Origin: Actinomycetales bacterium
GTDB lineage: Bacteria; Actinomycetota; Actinomycetes; Actinomycetales; Dermatophilaceae
DNA length: 54,714 nucleotides
Reading direction: 5' to 3'
NCBI GenBank assembly: GCA_012515595.1
Contig: JAAYYA010000359.1
Coordinates: 1 to 54,714, forward strand
Shown here: positions 15,187 to 24,142 of the stretch, piece after piece
How positions within the stretch are numbered: position 1 is the stretch's first letter
Layout of the letters: every line of letters begins with the position of its first letter
Notes under the pieces: generated by a model
The model's database searches: none
What the model was told of the DNA's origin: nothing
What the model saw: the letters and a program-made list of their open reading frames with translations, nothing else
Translations under genes and position numbers: made by a program

Positions 15187-17085
15187 GTGAGCGCGCAGAC
15201 CCCGTGGCACCGCAGCGGCGCCTGGACCGCGTGGCAGCTGTGGCACCGGGGGGCGGACCCGCTGGCCCTCGCCCACCTCGCGCTCCGCACCAAGTCCGAG
15301 GTGGTCCTCGACGCGCTCGCCCTGCGGGCCACCGGAGGGCGCGACACCGCGCGTCAGGTGGTCGTCGACCCACCGGACCACGTCAGCAGCAACGAGCACC
15401 TGGCCGCCTTCGCCCTCGCACTGGCCGGCCTGGGTCGCGACCAGACCGAGCTCCTCGCTGCCACAGGCCTGTACGAGCACCTCTGGTCCCGGGGTGCGCT
15501 GGCCGGCCTCCCGCCGCGGTACCACCAGGGCATGGGACAGTCCCTGTTCCTCGCGGGTCGGCATGACGCCCTCCGCACGGCGCTCCCGCACCTGAGCAAG
15601 CTGCCGCCCACCATTCGGCAGCACCTCGAGATCGACCTGGCCAACCCGCACCTCGACGACGGTCCGGCCGACCCGGGCGCGCACGCCCGCTGGCAGTCCC
15701 TGCTGTCGGTCCCGTTCGTCGAGGCCGGCCTGGAGCCGCTCAGGGTGACCGAGCCAACGGGGGCGGCCGGGCCGCTCCACCTGTTCGACCGGCTGGGTAC
15801 GGCGGACGACATCGCACGGTCCGTCGACACCGGGCCGCTGATCTCGGTGATCATCCCCTGCTTCCGCCCGGACGAGGGCCTGCTCACCTCGATCGCCTCG
15901 ATCAGTACCCAGTCCTGGTCCGCGCTGGAGATCCTGGTGATCGATGACGCGTCCGGGCCGGAGTTCGACGAGGTCTTCGACCGCGCACTCGCCTCGGACC
16001 CACGCGCGCGACTCGTCCGGATGGAGCGGAACGGCGGCAGCTACGTCGGGCGGAACGCCGCCCTGCAGCAGGCCCGCGGGGAGTTCATCACCTTCCAGGA
16101 CGCTGACGACTGGTCCCATCCGCGTCGGCTCGAGGCACAGGCGCAGCTCCTGCTCGACGACGCCGCGGTCCCGGCCAGCCGGAGCCTGGCCATCCGCGCC
16201 AAGGACGACCTGACGCACCAGTGGTTCGGCTACAGCGCGGTCCGCGAGAACGCGTCCAGCCTGATGGTCCGCCGCCCGGTCATCGACCGGATCGGTCCGT
16301 TCCTCGCCGTCCGCAAGGGGGCGGACTCGGAGTATGCCGAACGCATCGATGCCGTCGCGGGCCCGGTCAGGAGCACCGGGACGCCGCTGGCCATCACCCG
16401 TCTGCGCTCCGGGACCCTGTCGCGGGGCGACTTCACCTACCAGTGGTCGACTCCGGAGCGGCTCTCCTTCAAGGGCACGTACCGGGCCTGGCACCGCACC
16501 CTCGACCCACACCTGCGCAGGTCTCCGCTCGGCCCGGGGGACAGCCTGCCGGCCCCGGTGCCCGGCTCGTTCGTGCGGGGGCTGGGTGACGGGGCGGACG
16601 CCGGCCGTCGGCCGGTCGCCCTGCTGGGCGACTTCTCGACCGCGCCCACGCCCGACCGCGTCGACCTCGTCGAGCAGGGAGCAGGCCCCGTGGGGCTGTG
16701 GCACCTGGAGGACCCCGACCCTGGGAGGCGGAAGCGTGCCGAGATGCACGACGGCTGGTTCGACCTGGTCGTCTCGGCCGCCGGTCGGCTGGTCCCGCTG
16801 CACCGGTCGGACGACCTCGAGGTGGGCCGGCTGCTGGTCCTGGACCCGGGGGTCCTACTGCTCGCCACGGCGCAGCCCACCCGCGTGCGGGTGGGCGAGG
16901 TGGTGGTGCATCTGTCCCCCGAGGACGTTCGGGGTGGCAGCACCCCCCTGGGTCTGGACGTTCTGGGCGTGGCTGACGCCTGTCGCGAGTGGTTCGGCGT
17001 GCACCCCCGCTGGGCGCCCGCCCCGCACCTCTCGCAGGACGCGCGCGAGGAGCTGGCCGAGCTCGTGCCCGGCCTGCTCAGGTGA
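15187..17085 (+). CDS. GT2 glycosyltransferase with truncated second module
   Basis: 632 aa. The N-terminal helical domain (LALAHLALRTKSEVVLDAL) and the GT2 domain (about 225-460: ISVIIPCFRPDEGLL, EILVIDDASGPEF, QDADDW) match the 992-aa protein encoded divergently from it. The C-terminal part (PVALLGDFSTAPTPDRVDL through REWFGVHPRWAPAPHLSQD) matches only the first half of the GT-B module of its relatives and stops at about VPGLLR, before their catalytic GRYSRD...EAFGRTILE half. The second module therefore cannot work as a normal GT-B enzyme. The GT2 part looks active. GTG 15,187 is the start, next to a leaderless-type -10. Confidence 0.83.
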   Translation: MSAQTPWHRSGAWTAWQLWHRGADPLALAHLALRTKSEVVLDALALRATGGRDTARQVVVDPPDHVSSNEHLAAFALALAGLGRDQTELLAATGLYEHLWSRGALAGLPPRYHQGMGQSLFLAGRHDALRTALPHLSKLPPTIRQHLEIDLANPHLDDGPADPGAHARWQSLLSVPFVEAGLEPLRVTEPTGAAGPLHLFDRLGTADDIARSVDTGPLISVIIPCFRPDEGLLTSIASISTQSWSALEILVIDDASGPEFDEVFDRALASDPRARLVRMERNGGSYVGRNAALQQARGEFITFQDADDWSHPRRLEAQAQLLLDDAAVPASRSLAIRAKDDLTHQWFGYSAVRENASSLMVRRPVIDRIGPFLAVRKGADSEYAERIDAVAGPVRSTGTPLAITRLRSGTLSRGDFTYQWSTPERLSFKGTYRAWHRTLDPHLRRSPLGPGDSLPAPVPGSFVRGLGDGADAGRRPVALLGDFSTAPTPDRVDLVEQGAGPVGLWHLEDPDPGRRKRAEMHDGWFDLVVSAAGRLVPLHRSDDLEVGRLLVLDPGVLLLATAQPTRVRVGEVVVHLSPEDVRGGSTPLGLDVLGVADACREWFGVHPRWAPAPHLSQDAREELAELVPGLLR

Positions 17086-17125
17086 TCGAGCCTGACGCCC
17101 ACCGTCGCGCGGATGGCCTGGTGGG

Positions 17126-19381
17126 TCAGCGGGTGACGTCCGCGACCAGCGGCACCAGGGTCGCCGCCAGCGGCTCGGTGAGGACCTCGCTGAACGTCGC
17201 GGTGATGTGCGAGCCCTGCCGGTAGGTGAGCACGTTGCGGTAGACCGCGGCACACGTTCCTTCGGGGCAGACCCACGGGTTCATGTCGATGTAGTGCGCG
17301 GTGTCGACCTGCTCCGCGGCGTCCCGCAGCGGCGCCGAGCCGTGCCCGTCGTCGGAGGCCCAGGTGCAGGCACCGGGATCCCCGGGGTGCTCGGCAGCAC
17401 ACTCGTAGCCGGGCACGTCGGGGGGCTGGGGCGTGTCCGAGATCGCCACGACCGGGATCCCGAGATCTCCCAGCTGCTCCCAGTAGTCGACATAGCCCTC
17501 CACCAGGGCGTCCCGGCTCGTGCCCCCTGAGTCGTCCTCGGCGCTGGCCCGGAGGGCAGAGGTGATCAGGAGGTCCGGTCGGGCGTCACCGGTGATCCGC
17601 CGGAAGGTCTCGGCGGACCACTGCTGGCAGCTCGTGTACGGCTTACCGTCCTTCAGCCGGATCATGGCAGGGCTAAAGGCACAGCCGTCCTTGGTGTAGA
17701 CCTGCAACCGCCAGTCCCGGTCGGCGGCGATGGCTTCCAGGGCCGGCGTCCACTGGCCCACCTTGGAGTCGCCCACCACGGCCACCACCAGGTCGCCGTC
17801 GGGATCACCGCGTTCACACATGCGGACGGTGGCCTCGATGACGTCCGTGTTGCAGTCCAGGTCGTACATCGCCGGGAGATCGGTCGTGGCCTCGAGCGGG
17901 TCAGGGGTGACCCGGTCGAAGAACGGCTCGTCGCCGGGCTGCTCGACCCGCGGCGGTGCCAGCGGCTCCACCACGGGCTCCTCGCCGGCCGGCGGCGCGG
18001 TCCTGGCGGCGTCATCGCCCGGCGACTCGGTCGACGCACCGGGCGGCGAGGTGACCAGGGCCCGCTCCAGTCCCTGCCGGGACGTGCCGTCGTCCGCCGC
18101 ACCGGTCCGCGCGCCGGAGGCCTGGCTCCACGTGGCGCCGGTGGCCCGACCGACCTCGGGTGTCCCCAGGGCCCCTCCGTGGCTCAGCACGAGACCGGCG
18201 ACCAGGGCCACCAGGCTCGCGTTGACCCCGACGGAGAGCGCGAAGCGGGGTGATGCGTTGAGCGGCGCCGCATGGCGGATCGGGCCCTCCACGAAGCGGT
18301 AGGACAGCCAGGCGGGGAGGAAGGACGCGGTGACGACGAGGACACCCTCCAGGACCGTGGGGGCGCCGAACTCCCACTCCCAGAAGCGCAGCAGCGGCCA
18401 GTGCCAGAGATACAACGAGTAGGACAGGCCGCCGACCCAGACCAGCGGGCGCAGACCGAGAAGACCAGCGACCCCCGTCCGCCGGCAGCTGATGCCACCG
18501 GCGATGACCGCGGCGGTGCCCAGCACCGGTGCCAGGGCGATGGCCCCCGGCCAGGGGGTGTCGCTGCTGGTCAGGTAGACGCTGGCGAGCAGGACGATCA
18601 GGCCCACCCAGGCCACCAGGGCACCGGTGAGCTGCCGCCACCGCAGGAGACGGGGCGCGCCCAGGGCGACCAGGGCCCCCACCCCCAGCTCCCACAACCT
18701 GGTCGGAGTGATGAAGAACGCCTCGGCGGGCCGCAGCTCGGTCAGCACGACCGAGCAGGCCAGCGACGGCAGCACCACGACGGCCAGCAGGCCGATCGCC
18801 AGGTGGCGCCGGGAGACCACGGGCTCCCCGGAGGCACCGGACCGGGCGTGACGCCTACGCAGCAGCGCCACCAGGCAGAGCAGCAGCACGGGCCACAGCA
18901 GGTAGAACTGCTCCTCCACGGCCAGCGACCAGAAGTGCAGGACCGGGGACGGCTCGACGTCCTCGGCCAGGTAGTCGACGGAGCGTGCCGCGAAGACCCA
19001 GTTCACGACATACAGGGAGGCCCCGACGATGTCCCCGCCGATCGTCTGCCACTGCACCCGGGACGTCAGTAGCCACGCCGCCACGGCGGTCACGACCAGG
19101 ACGAGGCCGGAGGCCGGCAGCAGGCGCTTGGCCCGGCGGCCGTAGAACCCCAGCAGGCTGACCCGGCCGGTCGCCTCCACCTCGCGCACCAACTGCTGGG
19201 TGATGACGAAGCCGGAGACCACGAGGAAGACGTCCACGCCGATGAAGCCGCCGCCGAGGCCGGGGACTCCCGCGTGGTAGGCCAGGACCAGCAGCACCGC
19301 CAGGGCCCGCAGACCCTCGACGTCCCGGCGGAACCGGGAGCCGGGGACGCGCCGGATGTCGGCGGGGGCAGGCGCCGTCAC
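17126..19381 (-). CDS. Acyltransferase-3 membrane protein with C-terminal SGNH domain (copy 1)
   Basis: 751 aa. The N-terminal 400 residues are an OafA/YrhL-type acyltransferase-3 domain with about ten membrane segments: RRDVEGLRALAVLLVLAYH (with the catalytic-type YH), GGGFIGVDVFLVVSGFVIT, FYGRRAKRLLPAS and FWSLAVEEQFYLLWP. A Pro/Glu/Ala-rich linker (about 420-520) leads to a periplasmic SGNH hydrolase-like domain with VVAVVGDSKVGQW. Such fusions O-acetylate or otherwise acylate surface polysaccharides and peptidoglycan. GTG 19,381 overlaps the stop of copy 2 (GTGA), so copy 2 is translated first. Probably decorates the glycan made by the region 1 genes (inference). Confidence 0.9.
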   Translation of the reverse strand: MTAPAPADIRRVPGSRFRRDVEGLRALAVLLVLAYHAGVPGLGGGFIGVDVFLVVSGFVITQQLVREVEATGRVSLLGFYGRRAKRLLPASGLVLVVTAVAAWLLTSRVQWQTIGGDIVGASLYVVNWVFAARSVDYLAEDVEPSPVLHFWSLAVEEQFYLLWPVLLLCLVALLRRRHARSGASGEPVVSRRHLAIGLLAVVVLPSLACSVVLTELRPAEAFFITPTRLWELGVGALVALGAPRLLRWRQLTGALVAWVGLIVLLASVYLTSSDTPWPGAIALAPVLGTAAVIAGGISCRRTGVAGLLGLRPLVWVGGLSYSLYLWHWPLLRFWEWEFGAPTVLEGVLVVTASFLPAWLSYRFVEGPIRHAAPLNASPRFALSVGVNASLVALVAGLVLSHGGALGTPEVGRATGATWSQASGARTGAADDGTSRQGLERALVTSPPGASTESPGDDAARTAPPAGEEPVVEPLAPPRVEQPGDEPFFDRVTPDPLEATTDLPAMYDLDCNTDVIEATVRMCERGDPDGDLVVAVVGDSKVGQWTPALEAIAADRDWRLQVYTKDGCAFSPAMIRLKDGKPYTSCQQWSAETFRRITGDARPDLLITSALRASAEDDSGGTSRDALVEGYVDYWEQLGDLGIPVVAISDTPQPPDVPGYECAAEHPGDPGACTWASDDGHGSAPLRDAAEQVDTAHYIDMNPWVCPEGTCAAVYRNVLTYRQGSHITATFSEVLTEPLAATLVPLVADVTR

Positions 19382-21807
19382 GGCGTCCCCTCCACCAACG
19401 GCACCAGGTAGGCGGCGAGCGGTTCGGTCAGCACTGAGACGAAGGTAACCGTAATGTGCGACCCCTGGCGGTAGGTGAGCACGTGTCGGTAGACACCGGC
19501 GCAGACCCCGCCCGGACACACCCAGGGGTCCATGTCGACGAAGTGGGCGTCCTCGACCAGGTCGACGGCCTCCTGCAGGACGCGGGAGCCCGGCGACTGC
19601 TCATAGGGCCAGGTGCACGCCGACGGATCCTCCCGGTGCGCCTCGACGCACTCGTAGACCGGACCGACCTCGCCAGGGGGCGGCGTGTCGGACAGGGCGA
19701 TGACCCGGGTGTCCTGCTCGTTGAGCTCGGCCCAGAACCGCGCGTAGCCCTCGGTCAGCGCCTCCTGGGTCATCTCCGCCGCGCCGTCATCGGGCAGCGC
19801 CCTGCTCCTGACCCCGGAGGTGATGACGACAGCCGGGCGCTCGGTCGTGGTGAGCCGGTCCAGGACGTCCTGCCCCCAGGTGCGGCAGGAGGTGTAGGGC
19901 TCGTCATCGATGATGAGCAACGAGTCGGCGAACGTGCAGGACTCCTTGGTGTAGACGCGGACGAGCCAGCCCTGCTCCTGACCGATGGTGTCCACCGCCG
20001 GCACCCACTGCGCGGCCTTGGAGTCCCCGACCACCGCCACCACGACGTCACCCTCCGGATCGCCGAACTCGCACGCCTCGGACGTCGTCTCCCCCGCGTC
20101 CCGCTGGCAGCCGAGGTCGTAGAGCGAGGGCACATCCGCGGTGGCCTCGAGCGGGTCGGGGGTCAGCTGGTCGAAGAACGGCTCGTCCCCCGGCTGCTCC
20201 ACCCCGGGGAGCGGGAGGCCGGCACCGCTGACGCTGGCGTCCTGGCCCGCTCCGCCGGACGGGCCGGTCCCGGCGTCGGCCGGGCCGGTGCCGCCGTTGA
20301 GGCCCAGGTCCGCGCCGGTCTGCTCGCTGCCACCGCCGGCCTGTGCACTGCCGTCGCCACCCTGCCCGCCGACCTGGCCCGTGCCGGTCGTGCCCGCCTG
20401 GGTCCACCCGGCACCCGTCGGCGCTCCGCCGGCGGTGCCCAGCGTGGCGCCCTGGATGAGCAGCACCCCGCAGAGCAGGGAGGCGAGCGTGCAGTTGGCG
20501 CCCACCGAGAGGGCGTAGCGGGGGTGGTCGTTCAGCGTCTGCGCGTGCCGGACCGGGGACTCCACCAGCCGGAAGGACAACCACGCGGGCAGGAACGAGA
20601 AGGCCACCACCGCCAGGCCCTGCGCGACGTTCAACGTCCCGAACTGCCACTCCCAGAACCGCAGGAGCGGCCAGTGCCACAGGTACAGCGAGTAGGACAG
20701 GCCCCCCACCCAGACCAGCGGGCGCCACGCCAGGAGCCGCGCGGCCCCCGTCCCGGAGGCCGAGAACCCCCCGACGATCACCGCGGCGGTCCCGAGCACC
20801 GGCAGGGCCGCGGCCAGCCCCGGCCACGCCCACCCCGCCGTCACCACGAACCCGCTGGCCACCACCGCCGCCAGGCCGGCCCACGCCAGGGCCATGCCCC
20901 ATCCCCGGCGCCAGGAGGACCAGCGGCGGGCCCCGACGGCCACGAGACCCCCGACCGCCAGCTCCCACAGCCGGGTGTGGGTGACGAAGAACGCCTGCTC
21001 CGGGCGCCACCAGGTGTCGACGACCGACGCCACCAGCGACGGCACCACGACGACCGCCAGCAGGCCGATCGCCAGGTCCCTGCGGGCGACCGGTGGCCCG
21101 GCCGTGCCCCGCCTCCTGCGCCGCAACTGACCGGTGTCGTCACTGCCCGGTGGTGCGGTGCCGGCGGCCGACGCCCGGGCCCGTCGGCGCAGGAACGCGA
21201 AGATCCCGAGCATCACCAGCGGCCAGACGACGTAGAACTGCTCCTCGACCGCCAGGGACCAGTAGTGCAGGACCGGCGAGGGCGCGACGTCCTCGGCCAG
21301 GTAGTCGACGGAACGTGCCGAGAACACCCAGTTCACGACATACGCCCCGGCCCCCACGATGTCGCCACCGATCTGCTGCCACTGGACCCTGCTGGCCAGC
21401 AGCCAGCTGGCCACCGCGGTCACCACGAGCACCAGCGCGGACGCGGGCAGCAGCCGCTTGGCCCGGCGGCTGTAGAACCGCACCAGCGACAGCCGGCCCG
21501 TCGACTCGAGCTCCCGCAGCAGCTGGTTCGTGATGACGAACCCCGACACCACGAAGAAGACGTCGACCCCGACGAAGCCACCCGGCAGCCGCGTCACCCC
21601 GGCGTGGTAGACCAGCACCAGGAGGACGGCCACCGCCCGCAGGCCTTCGACATCCCCCCGGAATCCCGCACGCGCAGCGGACCCGCCGGCGCCTCTGCGA
21701 CGCGAACGGCGGGTCTCGGGCGAGCTCTCGGGATGGCTCTGCGGTGTGGTGACTGTCAACGGCGGGAGACCTTGGAGGCGGAGAACGGGCAGCCCCGATC
21801 GTCTCAC
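19378..21807 (-). CDS. Acyltransferase-3 membrane protein with C-terminal SGNH domain (copy 2)
   Basis: 809 aa with the GTG start used here; a TTG at 21,759 with AAGG ten bases upstream is a real alternative and would give 793 aa. Same layout as copy 1: FRGDVEGLRAVAVLLVLVYH, GGFVGVDVFFVVSGFVITN, FYSRRAKRLLPAS, HYWSLAVEEQFYVVWP, then VVAVVGDSKAAQW and RQGSHITVTF in the SGNH part. The linker is longer and made of Gly/Thr/Ala repeats (TGTGQVGGQGGDGSAQAGG). The two copies align along almost their whole length and must come from a tandem duplication. No good ribosome site is seen for either start, so the N-terminus is uncertain; the rest is firm. Confidence 0.85.
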   Translation of the reverse strand: MRRSGLPVLRLQGLPPLTVTTPQSHPESSPETRRSRRRGAGGSAARAGFRGDVEGLRAVAVLLVLVYHAGVTRLPGGFVGVDVFFVVSGFVITNQLLRELESTGRLSLVRFYSRRAKRLLPASALVLVVTAVASWLLASRVQWQQIGGDIVGAGAYVVNWVFSARSVDYLAEDVAPSPVLHYWSLAVEEQFYVVWPLVMLGIFAFLRRRARASAAGTAPPGSDDTGQLRRRRRGTAGPPVARRDLAIGLLAVVVVPSLVASVVDTWWRPEQAFFVTHTRLWELAVGGLVAVGARRWSSWRRGWGMALAWAGLAAVVASGFVVTAGWAWPGLAAALPVLGTAAVIVGGFSASGTGAARLLAWRPLVWVGGLSYSLYLWHWPLLRFWEWQFGTLNVAQGLAVVAFSFLPAWLSFRLVESPVRHAQTLNDHPRYALSVGANCTLASLLCGVLLIQGATLGTAGGAPTGAGWTQAGTTGTGQVGGQGGDGSAQAGGGSEQTGADLGLNGGTGPADAGTGPSGGAGQDASVSGAGLPLPGVEQPGDEPFFDQLTPDPLEATADVPSLYDLGCQRDAGETTSEACEFGDPEGDVVVAVVGDSKAAQWVPAVDTIGQEQGWLVRVYTKESCTFADSLLIIDDEPYTSCRTWGQDVLDRLTTTERPAVVITSGVRSRALPDDGAAEMTQEALTEGYARFWAELNEQDTRVIALSDTPPPGEVGPVYECVEAHREDPSACTWPYEQSPGSRVLQEAVDLVEDAHFVDMDPWVCPGGVCAGVYRHVLTYRQGSHITVTFVSVLTEPLAAYLVPLVEGTP

Positions 21808-21919
21808 GGCACCGCGGGACGACCCGAACTCCGCGGAAAACCGGATGCAACCTTTCGCCCACCCGGTAGCGTTTCGGATGGTAGGAGTCAGACGAACGCC
21901 GACACTTGGGGAGCACACG

Positions 21920-23443
21920 ATGGCGCTGACGAAGCGCGCAGCACGACGGGGGATCGTCGCCCTGGCCGGGGTCGCGGTGGCCGCCACCCTGGCCGCCAGC
22001 TCGGCCAGCACGGCACCGGTCCCGGCGCAGGAGGCGGTGCCCGCGGAGAGCCCCCTCGCGGTGCGGTGGACCGGGAGCCTGGACGGCCAGGCACCCTGCC
22101 CGGAGGGGCGCAGCCGCAACTCCACCCTGCTCACCGAGAGCTTCAGCAGCGGCATCCCGCAGAACAGCTTCAACAACGGGTGGACCCGGGTGCGGTCCGG
22201 GATCGGCAACACCTTCGCCGCACGCTCGCAGGTGAGCTCCAGCGACGGCGAGGACTGGATGTTCCTGGACTGGGCCACCGCGCCGGTGGGAGCCCAGACG
22301 ATGCTGGCGTTCACCTCCCGCGGCAACGTCGCCTCCTCGTACTTCTCCCGCGCCGACGTGAACTCCCTGAGCCTGCAGACCGCGGCCAACACCAGCGCCT
22401 GGCGCGGCAAGGTCTTCGACATCACCGCCGCGACCGACGACGAGAGCGGCCGCCTCGGCACCTGGTTCCAGCACCGTTCACGGCAGGGCGCGAGCCAGTG
22501 GTGGGACGTGGACAACGTCCAGATCTACACCTGCCGGGCCGCCGCGGTCAGCCGGATCCAGGGCGCGGACCGCTACGCCACCTCCGCCGCCGTCGCCGCG
22601 CAGTACCCCGCCGGGGTGGACGTGGTCTACCTGGCCAGCGGTGCCGGGTTCGCCGACGCCCTCGCCGGGGCGGCGCTCGCCGCCAAGGAGCACGCCCCGG
22701 TCCTGCTCGTGCGCAAGGGCACCATCCCCTCGGCCGTGGCCACCCAGCTCGACCGGCTGAACCCGGGGCGGATCGTCGTCTTCGGCGGCCCCAGCGCGGT
22801 CGGCGACGACGTCCTCGACGCGGCCCAGGCCTACACCTCCGGGACCGTCACGCGGCTGGCCGGCGACACCCGCTACGAGACCTCGGCCGCGATCGCCGGC
22901 ACCTACCCGACCGGCATCAGCACGCTCTACGTCGCCAGCGGCGTCGACTACCCCGACGCCCTCTCCGGCAGCGCGTCGGCCGGCCGCAACGAGCGTCCGC
23001 TGCTGCTGACCGACTCCGACCACCTGCCGCTGGCCACCCGGGAGGCCCTCCAGCGGCTGGACGGCGGACGCATCGTCATCCTGGGCGGCCCCAGTGCGGT
23101 GTCGAACTCGGTACAGGCCGAGCTGCAGGCCTACACCACCGGCACGGTCACCCGGATCGCCGGCGAGAACCGCTACGAGACCTCGGCGCTGATCGCCGAC
23201 ACCTTCCCCGGCAACCGGAGCCGCGTCTTCGTGGCGACCGGCCAGGACTTCCCGGACGCCCTGTCCGGCTCCGCCCTGGCCGGCAAGGAGGCCAACCCGG
23301 TCCTGCTGACCCAGACGAGCAGGCTGCCCGGCTCGGTGGGCGGCGCCATCGACGCCCTCAACCCCGGGTCGGGGGTCGTGCTGGGCGGCTACACCTCGGT
23401 CAACTCCATCGTCCTGGACCAGCTCGGTCGCCGGGTCGGCTGA
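21920..23443 (+). CDS. Secreted protein with three PF04122-type cell-wall-binding repeats
   Basis: 507 aa. A signal peptide covers about residues 1-35 (basic start, ALAGVAVAATLAASSAS, cleavage near STA-P). Residues 60-205 form a domain rich in aromatic residues and S/T (TLLTESFSSGIPQNSFNNGW, WWDVDNVQIYTC), similar in look to choice-of-anchor jelly-roll domains. Three wall-binding repeats follow, each with the R(I/L)xGxxRYxTSA pattern and FADALAGAA/YPDALSGSA/FPDALSGSA, ending in a GGPSAV or GGYTSV motif. ATG 21,920 has GGGGAG about eight bases upstream. It is followed by 15 bases and then the first gene of the mau-like operon, so the two may be co-transcribed. Confidence 0.9.
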   Translation: MALTKRAARRGIVALAGVAVAATLAASSASTAPVPAQEAVPAESPLAVRWTGSLDGQAPCPEGRSRNSTLLTESFSSGIPQNSFNNGWTRVRSGIGNTFAARSQVSSSDGEDWMFLDWATAPVGAQTMLAFTSRGNVASSYFSRADVNSLSLQTAANTSAWRGKVFDITAATDDESGRLGTWFQHRSRQGASQWWDVDNVQIYTCRAAAVSRIQGADRYATSAAVAAQYPAGVDVVYLASGAGFADALAGAALAAKEHAPVLLVRKGTIPSAVATQLDRLNPGRIVVFGGPSAVGDDVLDAAQAYTSGTVTRLAGDTRYETSAAIAGTYPTGISTLYVASGVDYPDALSGSASAGRNERPLLLTDSDHLPLATREALQRLDGGRIVILGGPSAVSNSVQAELQAYTTGTVTRIAGENRYETSALIADTFPGNRSRVFVATGQDFPDALSGSALAGKEANPVLLTQTSRLPGSVGGAIDALNPGSGVVLGGYTSVNSIVLDQLGRRVG

Positions 23444-23458
23444 GACAGGAGATCACCC

Positions 23459-24142
23459 ATGCGCACCACCCGACGCCTGCACAACGGCGAGACCCTCGTC
23501 CTCACCGTGCCCGACGCCACCTCCCTCCCCCCGTCCGCCGCGATCAGCGTGCTGTCGCAGGACGGCCTGGAGCTGGAGGTCAACAGCGGCGGCCCGGCCC
23601 ACCTGGAGCACTACCTGTCGGTCAGCGGCAGCGCCCTCACCCACGAGGTGGGGCTGCGCACCGGCCTGACGCTGCGGCACGGGCGCTACGGCGGTGACCC
23701 GGCCTCCGGGCTGGCCTTCTCGGTCGCCGTGGGCGACCACGAGGTCTTCGGGTTCACGGTCTCGAGCCTGGACCTGGAGGGGCTCTCGGCCCTGCTGTCC
23801 CAGGTCGAGTTCACCGCGGACCCGGACGGGCCGGTCCTGACGCCCGGCGGGTCCGTCGAGTGGTCCCCGTTCCGGACGCACGACGTCGCCCAGGTCGTGC
23901 ACCTCGGCTCCGGCCACCACGCCCTCCTCGACGTCCGGCGCACCCGCAACGGCGTCACCCGGCCCACCGGCCCCGGCCTGGACGTCGCGGGCGGCCGGCT
24001 GAGCCGGTCGGCGGAGAACGAGCGGGCGCACTACGCCGTGCTCGAGGCCGCGGCGTTCGTCGTCTACGGCATCCCCGGCGTCGAGGACGACGTGGACGCC
24101 GTCGCCACGACGCTGAGCCGGCTGACCGCGGAGCTGGCATGA
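23459..24142 (+). CDS. Hypothetical protein at the mauB position of the mau-like operon
   Basis: 227 aa, no family recognised. No signal peptide, no membrane segment and no cysteine is seen. It looks like a mainly beta-strand protein (LVLTVPDATSLPPSAAISVL, LELEVNSGG, HEVGLRTGLTLRHGRYGG), ending with a helix (DDVDAVATTLSRLTAELA). AGGAG lies seven bases before ATG 23,459. Its stop overlaps the mauE-like ATG (ATGA). In methylamine and aralkylamine dehydrogenase operons this place before mauE holds the heavy chain, a secreted beta-propeller of about 390 residues; this protein is far too short and is not exported, so it is not MauB. Confidence 0.8.
   Translation: MRTTRRLHNGETLVLTVPDATSLPPSAAISVLSQDGLELEVNSGGPAHLEHYLSVSGSALTHEVGLRTGLTLRHGRYGGDPASGLAFSVAVGDHEVFGFTVSSLDLEGLSALLSQVEFTADPDGPVLTPGGSVEWSPFRTHDVAQVVHLGSGHHALLDVRRTRNGVTRPTGPGLDVAGGRLSRSAENERAHYAVLEAAAFVVYGIPGVEDDVDAVATTLSRLTAELA

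Noticed and set aside
19456..23697. 1,413-codon plus-strand open frame
   Set aside because: Runs antisense through an acyltransferase gene and then out of frame through the wall-binding protein gene; low-complexity product, so a GC-driven artefact.
23459..24142. MauB heavy chain
   Set aside because: Too short (227 aa), no signal peptide, no beta-propeller repeats visible.
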